Assembly (NCBI RefSeq): GCF_965363235.1
Contig: NC_134847.1
Coordinates: 61,660,439-61,724,438, forward strand
From: Mytilus galloprovincialis
Taxonomy: Eukaryota > Mollusca > Bivalvia > Mytilida > Mytilidae
Direction of reading: 5' to 3'
DNA length: 64,000 nucleotides
Shown here: in pieces, positions 1-12,000 of the stretch
Position numbering within the stretch: the first letter of the stretch is position 1
How the letters are laid out: each line of letters opens with the position of its first letter
Notes under the pieces: model-generated
What the model saw: only the letters and a program-made list of their open reading frames with translations
The model's database searches: none
What the model was told of the DNA's origin: nothing
Made by a program: the position numbers and the translations under genes

Positions 1-260
1 TGAATGTGAAAAAATCTCCCCTTAAACAATTATTATTATGGATTGAACAGGGGACGGGGATAAATGTTTACTTTAGTGTGTACACTGTACATGATTTGCT
101 TAAGGACACCGTAGAGATGATTCAGATCAAATAGACAAAATATGAGGTGCACAATAGCTTTATATGTTTAGGATTGTGAAACTGTCTTAATGAATAGTAA
201 CTATTAGTTCAAGAGGAGTTGCGGATTTTAAAATTTACATCCCAGCTCCTTTGTTCTAAC

Positions 261-287
261 AGGGGTGATCTGAGCCGGATCACCCCT
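261..287. repeat. Perfect 10-bp-arm hairpin, AGGGGTGATC motif
   Basis: The arms AGGGGTGATC (261-270) and GATCACCCCT (278-287) are exact inverted copies around a 7-base loop. The same core word GATCACCCC recurs just downstream and again in the hairpin at 897-960. The two hairpins may therefore be parts of one mobile element, but no terminal repeats or target duplication were established. Confidence 0.6.
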
Positions 288-444
288 ACCAGATCACCCC
301 AGTTTGAGTTTCTTTGTTATGCATGCTTTCCTTTGTTCTGTAACATTTTGGCGGGAATGTCAAATCCACTATAAAACTTATAATTAAATATACAATTATA
401 CGGAAAAGACTATCTATCAAAATTCACGTAGAAAAAATCCACTG

Positions 445-530
445 TATATGCTGGGATTCGAACTCAAGACCTATAGCATATCAAGCCACGACACAACCAC
501 TACACCAGGACGACTGGATACGACCTATCA
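445..530 (-). repeat. tRNA-like segment (A and B boxes), probably a SINE head
   Basis: Read on the minus strand, this has TGGTGTAGTGG, which fits the pol III A box, and AGTTCGAATCC, which fits the B box, at tRNA-like spacing. The 5' and 3' ends do not pair into a 7-bp acceptor stem, so I call it a tRNA-derived SINE head or tRNA pseudogene rather than a tRNA gene. Confidence 0.5.
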
Positions 531-896
531 GTAATTTAACATACTTAAAGGAAGCAAGATATTTTTATAAGTGGGGCGAGTTGGCAGACCTTTATTTAGT
601 GGGGTTTAAACCCTTTTCGTTAATAAGTGAGTTGTCAGTGATTGTTCAGTTTGATTTTACACTTTTTCAAAAATGGGGCAAGTCGGTAAACAAGAGTGGG
701 GCGATTTTTTTCATAAAGTGGCGATATAGGTTGGGCCGATTGGCCACTGGGGCGAGTTGACATTGTTTGATATCTACTCATCGTGTTCGGGGGTCAAAAA
801 GGGCATAAATCATATAGTAATGTATAAAGTATATTATAATGGTTGTGTGGCGTTCTAAACTAGATTTTATGAATTGTAAATGGTTTTTTCGGACTT

Positions 897-960
897 GGTG
901 TGTCAGTGTTAGATCACCCTCTGGCCTCCGGCCATCGGGGTGATCTTACACTGACACACC
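897..960. repeat. Hairpin with about 23-bp arms, GGTGTGTCAGTG ends
   Basis: The outer arms are 897-909 and 948-960 (GGTGTGTCAGTGT and its exact complement). Inner arms 911-919 and 938-946 (AGATCACCC / GGGTGATCT) continue the stem, with a GC-rich loop containing GGCC twice. It shares the GATCACCC core with the hairpin at 261-287. Confidence 0.65.
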
Positions 961-2315
961 GCGTCATCGTGGGATAACTATTAATAGTACCCCAAAATAA
1001 AGCTATGTCAAAGTCAATGATGTGTTAAGAGAAATAATTAAAAAAATATTGTTGAAAAACACGAAATAATAAACGCAAAACAGCCTTATATGGTGAACAT
1101 TCTTTGGAAAGTGCAAATCGAGTAAACCGTTCTTATGAGGAGTACCGATATTTTCGTTTATAACTATTTTTCTCAACTACATCTTTACACTTGGTTTGGT
1201 AGAATATATTAAATATAGTCCGTTTTTTATATAAAAAGAGAACAACAAAGATAAAAAGAAAAGTAAGAAAGTAAAAGACAATCACAAAATAAACAAAACA
1301 ATTCGCGAAACACTAAACAGACAATTATTAATTAAGCAGGATAAACCAACCCTGGGAAAATACCTGAGGTGAAACATTGAAGGACAGAAGCTTGAGCTCA
1401 GAAGTCAAATGAATATTACATGAAAACTAACAGAAAACCATCGACCTGTATGAAGTTGCAATTAAAATAAGTACAGGCAACTGGGGGTAACTCTGCATAC
1501 CTTTAAAATTACATCAAACTAGATAGGGTTATGTCTCTTTCCGTGTGCGATTTGTATTTGATTCGTGTTTTTTTATTTGACGAGTCCTTAATGTGGACAA
1601 AATATGGGCCTGTCCTACCAAATTATAAGTCTGTTATCTTTGATGAGTTTTTACAAAACTTAAAAAGTAAAATCACAACAATACTGAACTTAAGGGGGGG
1701 GGGGGGGGGGGACATTGAACACACTGACTTGGTATGCAGTTAAAGACTTTCATAATCATTTGAATTTGAATTTGATTTTCGTAATTTCCTGTCTCTTTGC
1801 ATCAAATTATCGACGTTGGCAACACTATTTATATGTTTGTGACGTTTACTATCGTTATACTGTAAACTCAAAACTTTTGAAATTAGAACAATAATAATAT
1901 CTACCTTACCAATTTACGATAATTAGCCATACTTTTCACGGGCAATCCATGAAACCATTTTGAAAATATCATTTCATGTAGCTGGTGAAAAATAATGTAC
2001 CAGTTCAATCCGTTCGTCCTTCAACGATAAGAAAAACCAAAGGCCCCTGCATGATACAATTTGAACCAGTTGAAATAACCAATAACTTAATAAAAACTCT
2101 AGTTACGTGCATGCGTGGTACAACAACAAAAGCAAAAACAAATTTATGCCCTTCATAGTTTTGTTCTATAAAGCACTATGTAATAATTATGAACTTGATC
2201 ACGGATGGTTGTAAAGACCAAAAGTCACGCATTTTTACCAGTACCATACTTTATAGTATTGTGTATTGGTCGTTTGTTGATTTTTATTCGCTCTAACATT
2301 TACAGTATACGCATA

Positions 2316-2465
2316 TTAAACAGATATATCATGTTAAGGAGGGGTATTTGCGAAAAATACCAGTCGAGAGAATGTTAAATTTCGCGAGCCGTAAGGCGAG
2401 GGAAATTCATTCTGAAGACTGGTATTTTTCGCAAATACCCCTCAAGAACATGCTATATCTGTTTA
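2316..2465. repeat. Foldback element, about 50-bp arms, TTTGCGA family
   Basis: The left arm (2316-2375) and right arm (2415-2465) pair over nearly their whole length, from TTAAACAGATATATC inward to AATACCAGTC. The central part is GC-rich (CGCGAGCCGTAAGGCGAG). It shares GTATTTGCGA next to a GCG-rich loop with the foldbacks at 13319-13486 and 38073-38240, while its outer arm sequence is different. A second copy of the right arm appears at about 3779-3843. Confidence 0.7.
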
Positions 2466-2482
2466 ATTACACCGAATGTTAA

Positions 2483-3679
2483 GGATGTACTTAGGTGAGG
2501 TTTTGGAAATTGGTGTCAAATGTTCGGACTCCTTGGTATTTTTCCATCAATACAGGGTAAAATATTTTGCCCCATAACACACCTTTTTCTTTGTATAAAA
2601 GACTTCAATAGCTCATAAAAGGCCATTTTCCAAAATTTGAGCAATTTCTTAATTTTTGTTTTTTGCATTTGAGACCCAAATAATACCAATGCAAATGTAA
2701 GGTAAAAGTCCGAGTCAGCCTTTTCCCGCTTTTTTTAAAAACTCAAATATCTCGAAAAGGAGGTCCATGACCTATCAATATTTTTAGCTTATTTTGTTCC
2801 TTAACTGGTACTCTTTCAAAATGTAGTATTCTTTATAAAGCACAAAAATGTCAGTATTCTCCTCAGAAACTAACAAAACCTTTAAATAGACTTATTAAAA
2901 GGGGATATAGTTACGATACTGTTGTCAGGTCATTAAAGATTGCATATTTTGGCTTTAACATTGATTCACTGATAGGGTCTTTGCATCGGAACTAAACACA
3001 TTTATTTCTAAAAAAACAGTTGTTGGCATGACACGGGTTATGTTCTTCTCATATATTTTATGATAGTATGATACTAAACCCCTAACGGGAGGGATTGTAC
3101 CTGATATTCATATGATGAAGACATAATCTTTCAATCAGTTTAATTGAGGTCTGGAGCTGGCATGTCAGTTAACTGCTAGTAGTCTGTTGTTATTTATGTA
3201 TTATTGTCATTTTATTTATTTTCTTTTGTTACATCTTTTGACATTAGACTCGGACTTCTCTTGAACTGAATTTTAATGTGCGTATTGTTATTGTTTTACT
3301 TTTCTACATTGGCTAGAGGTATAGGGGGAGGGTTGAGATCTCATAAACATGTTTAACCCCGCCGCAATTTTGTGCCTGTCCCAAGTCAGGAGCCTCTGGC
3401 CTTTGTTAGTCTTGTATTATTTTAAATTTTAGTTTCTTGTGTATAATTCGGAGTTTAGTATGACGTCCATTATCACTGTACTATTATGCATATTTTAGGG
3501 GCCAGCTGAAGGACACCTACGGGTGCGGGAATTCTCGCTACATTGAAGACCCATTGGTTGCCTTCGGCTGTTGTTTGCTCTATGGTCGGGTGGTTGTCGC
3601 TTTGACATATTCACCATTTCCTTTCTCAATTTTATCAATTTTAATTTCTTGATTTTTTAAATTTCACCTAAGTACATCC
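2483..3679. mobile_element. TTAA-flanked non-autonomous DNA transposon (MITE), interrupted
   Basis: The left end begins GGATGTACTTAGGTGAGG directly after TTAA (2479-2482). The right end is its inverted copy, CACCTAAGTACATCC, followed by TTAA (3680-3683). Between about 2872 and 3645 it is interrupted by a Penelope-like element tail. The empty target can be read nearby: the segment around 3830-3860 has the same flanks without the insertion, so the TTAA duplication is well supported. TTAA targets are typical of piggyBac-type transposases, but the ends do not match a piggyBac terminus I know, so superfamily is left open. Related copies lie at 10594-10998, 39486-39760 and 53473-53746. Confidence 0.75.
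2872..3645 (+). mobile_element. Penelope-like element 3' tail fragment
   Basis: The first ~120 bases encode the C-terminal end of the same reverse transcriptase family seen complete-ended at 20040-20173 (…YDTVVRSLKIAYFGFNIDS…), followed by a stop and a 3' untranslated tail with 'GTTTAACCCCGCCGC', 'CTGTCCCAAGTCAGGAGCC' and 'GGACACCTACGGGTGCGGG'. It is 5'-truncated and non-functional. The same tail is found in intron 2 of B2 and B3. It is inserted inside the TTAA MITE and therefore younger than that MITE copy. Confidence 0.7.
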
Positions 3680-3683
3680 TTAA

Positions 3684-4000
3684 TTTTCACAAACGCATTG
3701 ATGATCGTGACGTTACAAGCGTCCAGTCGGATAGAGTATTTTTCGGCAAATACCACGACAGAGAGGGTAAAAAAGGAAGACTGGTATTTTTCGCAAATAC
3801 CCCTCAAGAACATGCTATATCTGTTTAATTACACCGAATGTTAATGTTCACAAACGCATTGATGATCGTGACGTTACAAGCGTCCAGTCGGATAGAGTAT
3901 TTTTTGGCAAATACCACGGCAGAGAGGGTAAAAAAGGAAAATCCTTTTGGCAAATACCCCGGTGGCGTTAAAAAATGAACGATATTCATTTGATAACAGT
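3684..4000 (+). repeat. Tandem duplication, about 158-bp unit
   Basis: Two near-identical copies run from 'TTCACAAACGCATTGATGATCG' at 3688 and again at 3846, each continuing to GGCAAATACCACGGCAGAGAGGG and an A-rich segment. The first copy carries the right arm of the 2316-2465 foldback at its end. The duplicate shows the target of the MITE at 2483 before insertion. Confidence 0.7.
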
Positions 4001-4104
4001 AAATTGGTGAAAAATACACTGACTATCAACCAATCAAAATCCAGGATTCTTACATAAGGTGTAATTATAGTATAAATTCTATTTTTCCCAATATTTTTAT
4101 TACA

Positions 4105-4800
4105 TTTTCATTATTCTATCCAACGTTTACAGTATACGTATATTCTGTTCTATCCAATATTTACGGTATACTCACATTACATTCTATCCAAGGTTTACTG
4201 TATACTTTAATTTCATTCTATTCAACATATCTATATGAACCTATGTATATTGTATTCAATTCAATATTTACGCATTTGTCAGATATGAAGGAGGATCTGC
4301 TTACCCTTCAGGGGCACCTGAGGTCACTAACGCGTTCTAATTGAGTTCGTTATCTTGGTTTGGGTTTTTCTCTGTTGTGTTTTTAATACAGTTGTTTATC
4401 GAAATATGTTAGTTTATATTTTTAGCAAAACATATTTTTTCAACTGTTGAGTTTGAATATTCCTTCGGTATCGGAATTCTCTCTTTTACAGAATATATGT
4501 AGATTGTGTCCTATCCAACATAGTGCATTAAAGTACTGAAAGTATATGTACATTTTATATTATTTAACATTTACAGAATGTTGGTTAGAATATTAACAAT
4601 GAATTCTATCCATCATTTATTGTATACATGTACTTATATTTCTTTATATTCAATCCATCAGTTGTAGTATATGTACATCTTCTTGTATCCAACTTTTACA
4701 GCATATGTACAATAGATTCTATCCAACATTAACCATATAATTGCATTTTATTTTTTACAATATTTACACTATATGCATAATTTTGTTTCTAACCAATACA
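4105..4800 (+). repeat. Degenerate minisatellite, ATTCTATCCAACATTTACAGTATA unit
   Basis: About a dozen degenerate copies of a roughly 35-50 bp word (TTCTATCCAAC…TTTACAGTATA…GTACA) follow one another, with spacing broken by unrelated sequence around 4290-4480. A single stray copy is visible at 2292-2315. No coding potential is apparent. Confidence 0.6.
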
Positions 4801-5332
4801 TTCCACATCTTTCTTAATTTAGATAGATTTATAGCTTTGTATGATTGACAGACATCAGTTTTTTGTTTAATGTCTTTGATTGGTTAAGGTTAGATTTATC
4901 TTCTTTTAATTCCTGTCTCATTGTATCATCTTTTATTTGGGTATAAATACAATGACGTTCCATTTATCCTTGCTTGATTCTCTGTGTTATTACATTTGAA
5001 AGGTTATGTATGTATGGAACATAAACATGATACAGACATAAAAGAATATTGCAATGTTTTCAGGCTTCTGTATTGTTCAATGATAAAACGGTAAAATTAA
5101 ACTGAAATTTGATAATGAAAACAGTATAAACATGAATTATGACAATTTTAATCAAGTGAAACTTTACATCATGGGAAATAACTCTTCCTTCCTTGTGAAG
5201 ATGTAGTTTCTTGTGATGCATAAATCACTACGAAATTTTGCAGAAAAGGTCATTATAGAAGAACAGAGGTACTTGGATGTTTGATTTTAAAAGAAGTTGA
5301 ACAATATGATGACCTTTTCCAATAGTTATTAA

Positions 5333-5900
5333 AGGTACCAGGATTATAATTTTATACGCCAGACGCGCGTTTCGTCTACATAAGACTCATCAGCGACGCT
5401 CATATCAAAACAGTTAAAAAGCCAAACAAGTACAAAGTTGTTCAGTTATAAAGAATACATTTATGAAGACCTTTATTTAAACATTATCATTTCAAGTTTT
5501 TATTTATGAAAAGACAAAAAAAAAAAGACAAGAGTTTATATCAAACAAATTGAAAATGTGTTATTGATTGAATAAAAACAACATGTATTTCCATCATTGA
5601 CAGTTCAATTTTTTGTTCAGGTAAATTTATCAGTGAGTGATAGATTTCTCTTGCAAGAAATTTAAAGGTCCCATTGAATAAACTAAACAGAGAACAATAG
5701 CTATTGTATTTGTTAGTTGGGACAATAGAAATTACAAAAGTTTAAATGGACAGGTAACTTTCAGGTGAATCTGTGGAAAACTATGATAGGGTTCGCAATA
5801 GATAGTTATCAGAGGTACCAGGATTATAATTTTATACGCCAGACGCGCGTTACGTCTACATAAGACTCATGAGTGACGCTCATATCAAACCAGTTAAAAG
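5333..5900. repeat. Paired interspersed repeat, core CGCCAGACGCGCGTT
   Basis: Two copies about 480 bp apart (5333-5420 and 5813-5900) share GGTACCAGGATTATAATTTT, the GC-rich core and 'GTCTACATAAGACTCAT'. Minus-strand fragments of the same family lie at about 44850-44890 and 58690-58725. I recognise this as a frequent mussel repeat from memory only. Confidence 0.6.
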
Positions 5901-6734
5901 CCAAGAGTTTTCTTTTCTGACAGTTCGATGATTTGATATACAATACAAGTAAATGATAGTGCAAAGGATAGATAGAGGTATAACATTATCACAAAAAAAA
6001 GTAAATGGCAGACGGCTCAAGTGAGATTACACTGTATTTCCAATATGCTATCATACAGTAAAACCCTTGTAGAACATATAATACATGATATATTCTTTAA
6101 GAGAAATGGAAAACACACACATTTTACTTTTTATAATATAAAAAAATCTTTTTTTTTAATATATATCAACTGCTTCTTTCGGATTATAAATAAGCTAAAT
6201 AAAGCATTGTCAATATTACATGTCTATATATAGCAAGAGTAAAACCCAAATGAACAAAGGGTCTCGAAAAAATTATAGATTGTAAGCATGAGGTAACACA
6301 GAATCTGTCAAAAAGGGTGACCCATCCAGATTGGTTTATCTATAATTTTTGTGGATGTTAAGTCAGTTACATTTTTTAGTCTTGAGTGTAGTGTTCTGTT
6401 GAACTATTTGTTTTATTGTCTTTTTTCTTATCAGCATGATGTTGTTTGATGTTCTTCCGACTTGTCGCAAATGATATACTTTATACAGCGTAGAACTTGT
6501 CAATCAAGGAGCAATATCATAACACCAAAATGAAATAATATGAAATAAGTGAACAACCTACTACTTAAAAGCAAATGATTTTGGTCTAATGCATCTATTT
6601 TATTATTATAACCCCTATACAATTTATAGTTTGTCCTTTTAGAACCACAAGTAACTTATAATTTTATCATTACTCATATAGTTATAATCTAAAAGCAATG
6701 AATACGAAAGTAAATGATACAACACTGTCTTAAA

Positions 6735-6960
6735 AGAATAAAAGAGGGGCGAAATATACAATAGTAACAGTCAAACTCATAAATCGAAAATAAACTGACA
6801 ACGCCATGACTTAAAATGAAAGAAAAAAACATATAAATTACATCACACAAGGCTTGACATAGAAAACTAAAGACTAAGTAACACAAACCCCACATAAACA
6901 CTGGGGGTGATCAATCTCGTCATTAAAGGGGAAGACCAAAAAACTGATAAACGCTTGACT
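6735..6960. repeat. SINE-like interspersed repeat (GGGACGAAAGATACC family)
   Basis: Contains GACAGTCAAACTCATAAATC, ACGCCATGAC, and the right-hand end 'GGGGTGATC'. Related copies are at 59325-59535 (same orientation), at 34185-34425 (opposite orientation), and partial at 44400-44570 and 22235-22305. The copy at 59325 is absent from the otherwise near-identical neighbouring unit, which shows it is a recently mobile sequence. Confidence 0.6.
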
Positions 6961-8884
6961 ATATGAACGCACAAAACAAATGGTTAATGGCTGTCATATT
7001 TCTGAAACAGTTAAACTGTCGTTAGGATCTCTCATTTGTTCAATACAGCTGTTGTTGTTTTGTCAAATTCTTGTTTACTAATATTCTGTAATTGTTTGTT
7101 TAATTAATGCTTGAATCTGCTTCATGGCCATCATTAATTGTAATTAACTTAAATATGCCAATTCTACCAATAGGCCATTCATATTTGTGCAATTTCGGGT
7201 TTAGAATTTAAATCAGAGTCTACATATTCTAAACAAAATATGTCAACGCTAATCCATGATGTGTCTTTAACTTTAAAACTAAAAAGCTAAATTTGAATGT
7301 TACGCTTTTGGTTCAGCTATATATACATAGCAAATAGAATTGCAAGTAAACCTTAAACTTTCAAACATAAATCTGAAAGCATTCATTTTTTAGAACCTAA
7401 TCTATGAATATAATTCAAACCCTATTATTGTCCATCCGTGGTCGTCATTCTTTGTTTAAAAGTCATTTATGTAACATCAGTTGCCTTACAAGAGCATAAC
7501 CGTTCTGAATAATTTAATAACAACCAACTAGTTTGTAAATACTAAAGATTACATAAAACATAGTGATAGAACCATATGCATATATTGCTGATGCATTACC
7601 TGATCCGTTGGAGCAAGTTGTAGGACTTATGCTTATAAAAATTAAAGCTTTCGATCCAGGTTTCATCTGATGATTGTGTTTGGACTATAGATTGTTTCAT
7701 CGACTGAAGACAGAAGTTGAACGAAACATCATGGCAATTTGTCGGCGGTATCAATTTTAAAATTCATTTATATTCTAAACCATGTAAATGAAGTTAGATT
7801 GTTATTGTTGTTTAAATATTTTAAAGATAAATAGCTAGTTTTTGTGTGTGTTATGTTTTAGTGATAACATAAAAGGCACATATATGCGCCTGTTATATTA
7901 TTTCCAAGCCCTAAACAGTAATGTTGGTCTTTATTCGAACACCACTTTTAAAACAAAGATATATTGTATGTCTGTCATGTATGTTTAAACAGTTTTGGCT
8001 GTTGAATCCCGATTATTGCCACATATATCTATTAAGTCAATATGCATTGGGATGATTAAGTTCTTTCCTTCTTGAATTTTCCTCAGAATTTATTTTTTTC
8101 ATTGTTTTTACATTTTTACCAAATTTTGTCAATATCATGAAATTCTTAACAACTGTCATACAATGAGGGGTTTAGCTAGCGATACAAAACCAGATTTGGT
8201 TCACCATTTTCTTTGGGAAATGCCGGTAAAAACTAGATATATGACAGTCAACGTTTGATTTTGTCTGTTTCTATGAACTTTCCCTTTTTGAATATTTTCG
8301 GTATTTTTTTTAATTGTACTTTTGGACCTAGCTTATAATTTGTTACGCCAGACGCGTGTTTCAAACAATCATATCAGTTACCAAAAATTGTCACTGTATC
8401 CGTGTCTTTATTTAGAGGTTTGGGATACAATATCTACGGGAGGCACCCAAACTGTCAACAACTAACACAAGAATTGATTTGATATAGGTTGTAACTTGCG
8501 AAGTCGTTTCTACGAACTTCTCGGGCGCCTATTGTATTACTATATACTGCAAATTTCAATAACTATAAAAATAAATTATTGCTTACTGACAAACAGCTAT
8601 GTTTTTTGGTGCAACATTTTGAAAGTAGGTGCATATATTTTATGTTGACTCTAGCTCGAATTCTAACTTTCTTGAAAGTTGAATATTTACATATGCACGG
8701 AAGACTATAAGGAACTACTAGTGCACACAAGGTTCAAAATATGACCTTATTTGATGTAAACAAACCCTTCCCTTTGACGCAATTAATCTTCATTATTTTT
8801 TACTATGTATATGTATGCCTATTTTCTTGTGGTTTGACAGATATTTGATTAATTGGTACACAGGTATAATTTTAAAAAATAGAA

Positions 8885-9018
8885 ACATGTGACGTAATAG
8901 GTCTTTGTAACGAAAGCTGCGATTGGCTTTGAAATCTTTTTCCTCGTGGCATTATAATACATAAAAGAAACGAGATTGTGAGGAATACAGAAAGTACAGT
9001 TGTTCTAACGATCAAAAG
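8885..9018 (+). promoter_or_regulatory. Promoter of A1
   Basis: This matches the A side of the three shared A/B promoters in order: TGACGTAA (8890-8897, CRE/ATF-like), GATTGGCT (8921-8928, inverted CCAAT box), TTTTCCTCG, and the TATA-like TACATAAAAG (8958-8967). Sequence identity with the A2 upstream region drops off soon left of 8885. The B-side half (TATAAATA and B exon 1) is not present. Confidence 0.7.
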
Positions 9019-12000
9019 ATGGTAAGAGAAGTTTTTATTTCACTTATGGTATCTTAGCTCAGTAAAGCTGCAAAAAAACATAAAATTCAATGTTTACAAA
9101 TTTTAGATTGACACAATTTTAGACGATTAACAATATAAAATTATTTAACGTCAGATTTCTTATATCTTTTTTTAAATGTAATTAGTACAATTGAAAACTT
9201 TTCTTTTCTCTAGATGAAAATTGTGTTGTTTGCGCTACTAGGAGTGTCTGCCGCTTATAAGTGTTCGGAACCTGCAGAAATTGATTGGCCTGATAAGGTC
9301 AGAATATGTGATAATGCATTTGGACAAAATCCTGCATGTGACGATATAAGATATCCATATAACTAGTAAGTATATTCTTTAACCATTCGCATTGTAGCAA
9401 GAATTATACATCTAAATTAAAAACTTGCTCTCACTCGGTTTTGTGTTAATGTATTTTTATAAATCAACCTTATAACAGTAAATTCAGGAAGCAAGCATTC
9501 GCTTTCTGATGTAAATGACTATTCGAATATTATATACTTACATCAAATTTCGTTGAGTTTTCTTTCTTGTTTCTAGCAAACAAGAATTTTCTTTATTTTT
9601 TTATTTTTTTTTATTTATCGCATCGTGTGAATTAAACAAACAAAACAACAAGTAGATACATAAAAATGAGAAAAAGTAAGAAAGAGCAGATAAGATAGCA
9701 GGTGTCTTATATGTAAATAAATTGTATATTTATATCACATAATGACTAGTAGATCTAGATAAAACAAAGATTGATTTTGACAAACATATATTATAAGTGA
9801 TTGTCAGTAATTTATTTCAACAGTACAAGATGGTATGTTTGATTAATATATTAAATATTTATCTTCAAAAATATGTTCAGATATAAATATAAAATGTTTA
9901 TGATTCACGTTGTAGTATTGTTGATAAGAATTATTTGATTCAGCAAATCACGGTTATACACAGGCAAATTTCATTCACATCAATTTCACGTGGATTTCAA
10001 TTCATGTGAATCTTACGTGAAATTCTCATGAATTTCACCTCAAATGAGCTTATACGTGAAACTCAAATGATTGATATATTAAATGTTTATCTTCAAAAAT
10101 ATGTTCAGTTATAAATATAAAATGTTTATGATTCATGCTGTAGTATTGTTGATAAGAATTATTTGATTCAGCAAATCACGGTTATACACAGGCAAATTTC
10201 ACTCACATCAATTTCACGTGGAGTTCAATTCATGTGAATCTCACCTCAAATGAGCTTATACGTGAAACTCAAATGAAATCAGTTCATTCGAGTTTCACGT
10301 GAATCCCATGTGAAACTCACATGAAAATCACTTGAATATTTAAAATAAAGTAAATCAAATAGCATCTTAATTTTCAAACAAAGTGAAATCATGGAAAAAA
10401 AAACAAAAAAAACAATTTGTAAAATTCACGTGAAATTCATGTAAACGTTTTCAGTGAGATTCATGTGAATCTCATTTCACGTGAAATTCACATGAATATT
10501 TTCACGTTAGTTTCATGTATAAGCTCGTTTGGGGTGAATCTCACACGCAATTTTTCAATTGAATGTTGCCTGTATACACAAACTTATCTTTAAGGATGTA
10601 CTTGGGTGATTCAAGGTAAAATTAAATAAATCAAGAATTCAAAATTGATACTTTAAACTGGAAGAGTCTTAGTTAAGGATCAAAATAAGCTAAAAACATT
10701 GATAGGTCATGGAGCTCCTTTTTGAGATATTTGAGTTATAAATATGGCGGGAAAAGGCTGACTCAGACTTTTACCTTATATTTGCATTGGTATTAATATT
10801 ATTTGGGTCTCAAATCAAAAGAAAAAAAATCAAGAATCTGCTTAAATTTTGTCAAATGACCTTTTATGAGCTATTAAGTCTTATGTTAAAAGATAAAAAG
10901 GTGTTATGGGGCAAAATATTGTACCTTGTATCGTACGGGAAAACACCAAGGAGTCCGAACATTTGACACTTATTCCAAAACCTCACCTACGTACATCCTT
11001 AAGTAAAATATATACTTTTTTTCATTGTGTTGGTTTTTGTTTTCAGTCAGCATATAGAAGACGCCCTTAAAGCTGACAAAGACCTCCTATCTTTCGTTGA
11101 GGATTCATGTAAAATATACTCTCCAGAACTTCCCGTTGAATATGAGTAAGTGTACATTCATATTATTAATGATTATTATGACATCTGTCATTATCGATGG
11201 GGTCAATATCGTTCTCAACGGCGTGACTCAGGATGTTCGAAGATAGAAAAAGATTATAATCAAATGTCTTGGTAACTGTCTTATATTTAGAAAATAAATA
11301 ATGAAATATTTTTTATAAGTTTCGTGCGTCCAAATCGCTGATCTAGATCTACATTCAATAGTAACGTTCCAATCCAAACTATCAAAAACCAAAAATGTAT
11401 AAATAACTTAAACGTCAGGAGCTATATCACCAAACGAAAGGAAAACGAATGTCGTTTAAAACATCTGATAAATATAATGAAAGCTTTATCTTTTTTTAAA
11501 TGTCAGTATACATAAGTATTACAACACAGTCATAGCATTTTTCTACACTATTTTATTATAACACAGTAAAAGCAATAATAAAAAAGTGCTATTTCAACAC
11601 CGTCATACCATTCAACCTGATTATGTTATCATAACCCAGTCCTAGCAATCATTCACATTCTGTAATTACAAGTTATAATATTTAATCGCCACGTGTTTTA
11701 TTACAACAGAGTCATAAATATGGCTGTGAGTTGACTTCAGGCAATAGACGTACTAAGAAAAATACAATCTATTATTTTTCCTTTGAGTAACATTTATATG
11801 ATTTCCCCCCCTTTTTAGACAATGTCCGATTGATGGCGGTGAGCTTGGAAAAACGCTAGGCAGATGTCAGAAGGTGTGTAATGGCGTGTATAAAAACATA
11901 ACAGCTATAAATGTGCAAATGATGGACGATAAAACAATGGCAATGAGATGGAGCAAGTGTTATGTTGTACGTCCATGGGAACAGAAAGTTTACTACATGA

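Larger units (their letters stand above)
1..2315. other. Gene-free left flank with two hairpins and a tRNA-like segment
   Basis: I see no exon of either gene family and no other convincing coding region here. The stretch holds two hairpins built on the motif GATCACCCC (261-287 and 897-960), a tRNA-like segment on the minus strand (about 445-530), a block with repeated 'GGGGCGAGTTGGC'-type words at about 575-770, and an 18-base G run at 1694-1711. A short open frame at 1531-1743 runs through that G run and looks like chance. Confidence 0.6.
4800..8880. other. Gene-free interval with dispersed repeats
   Basis: No exon of the local gene families or other gene is recognised. It contains two copies of an interspersed repeat with the core CGCCAGACGCGCGTT (about 5333-5420 and 5813-5900, a third fragment at about 8340-8365), a SINE-like repeat at about 6735-6960, and a degraded copy of a common repeat at about 8165-8330. 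The remainder is AT-rich single-copy-looking sequence. Confidence 0.5.

Noticed and set aside
445-530. Functional tRNA gene
   Set aside because: A and B boxes are present but the acceptor stem does not pair.
1694-1711. G-quadruplex element
   Set aside because: A single homopolymer of 18 G; may be a slippage or sequencing feature and has no other context.
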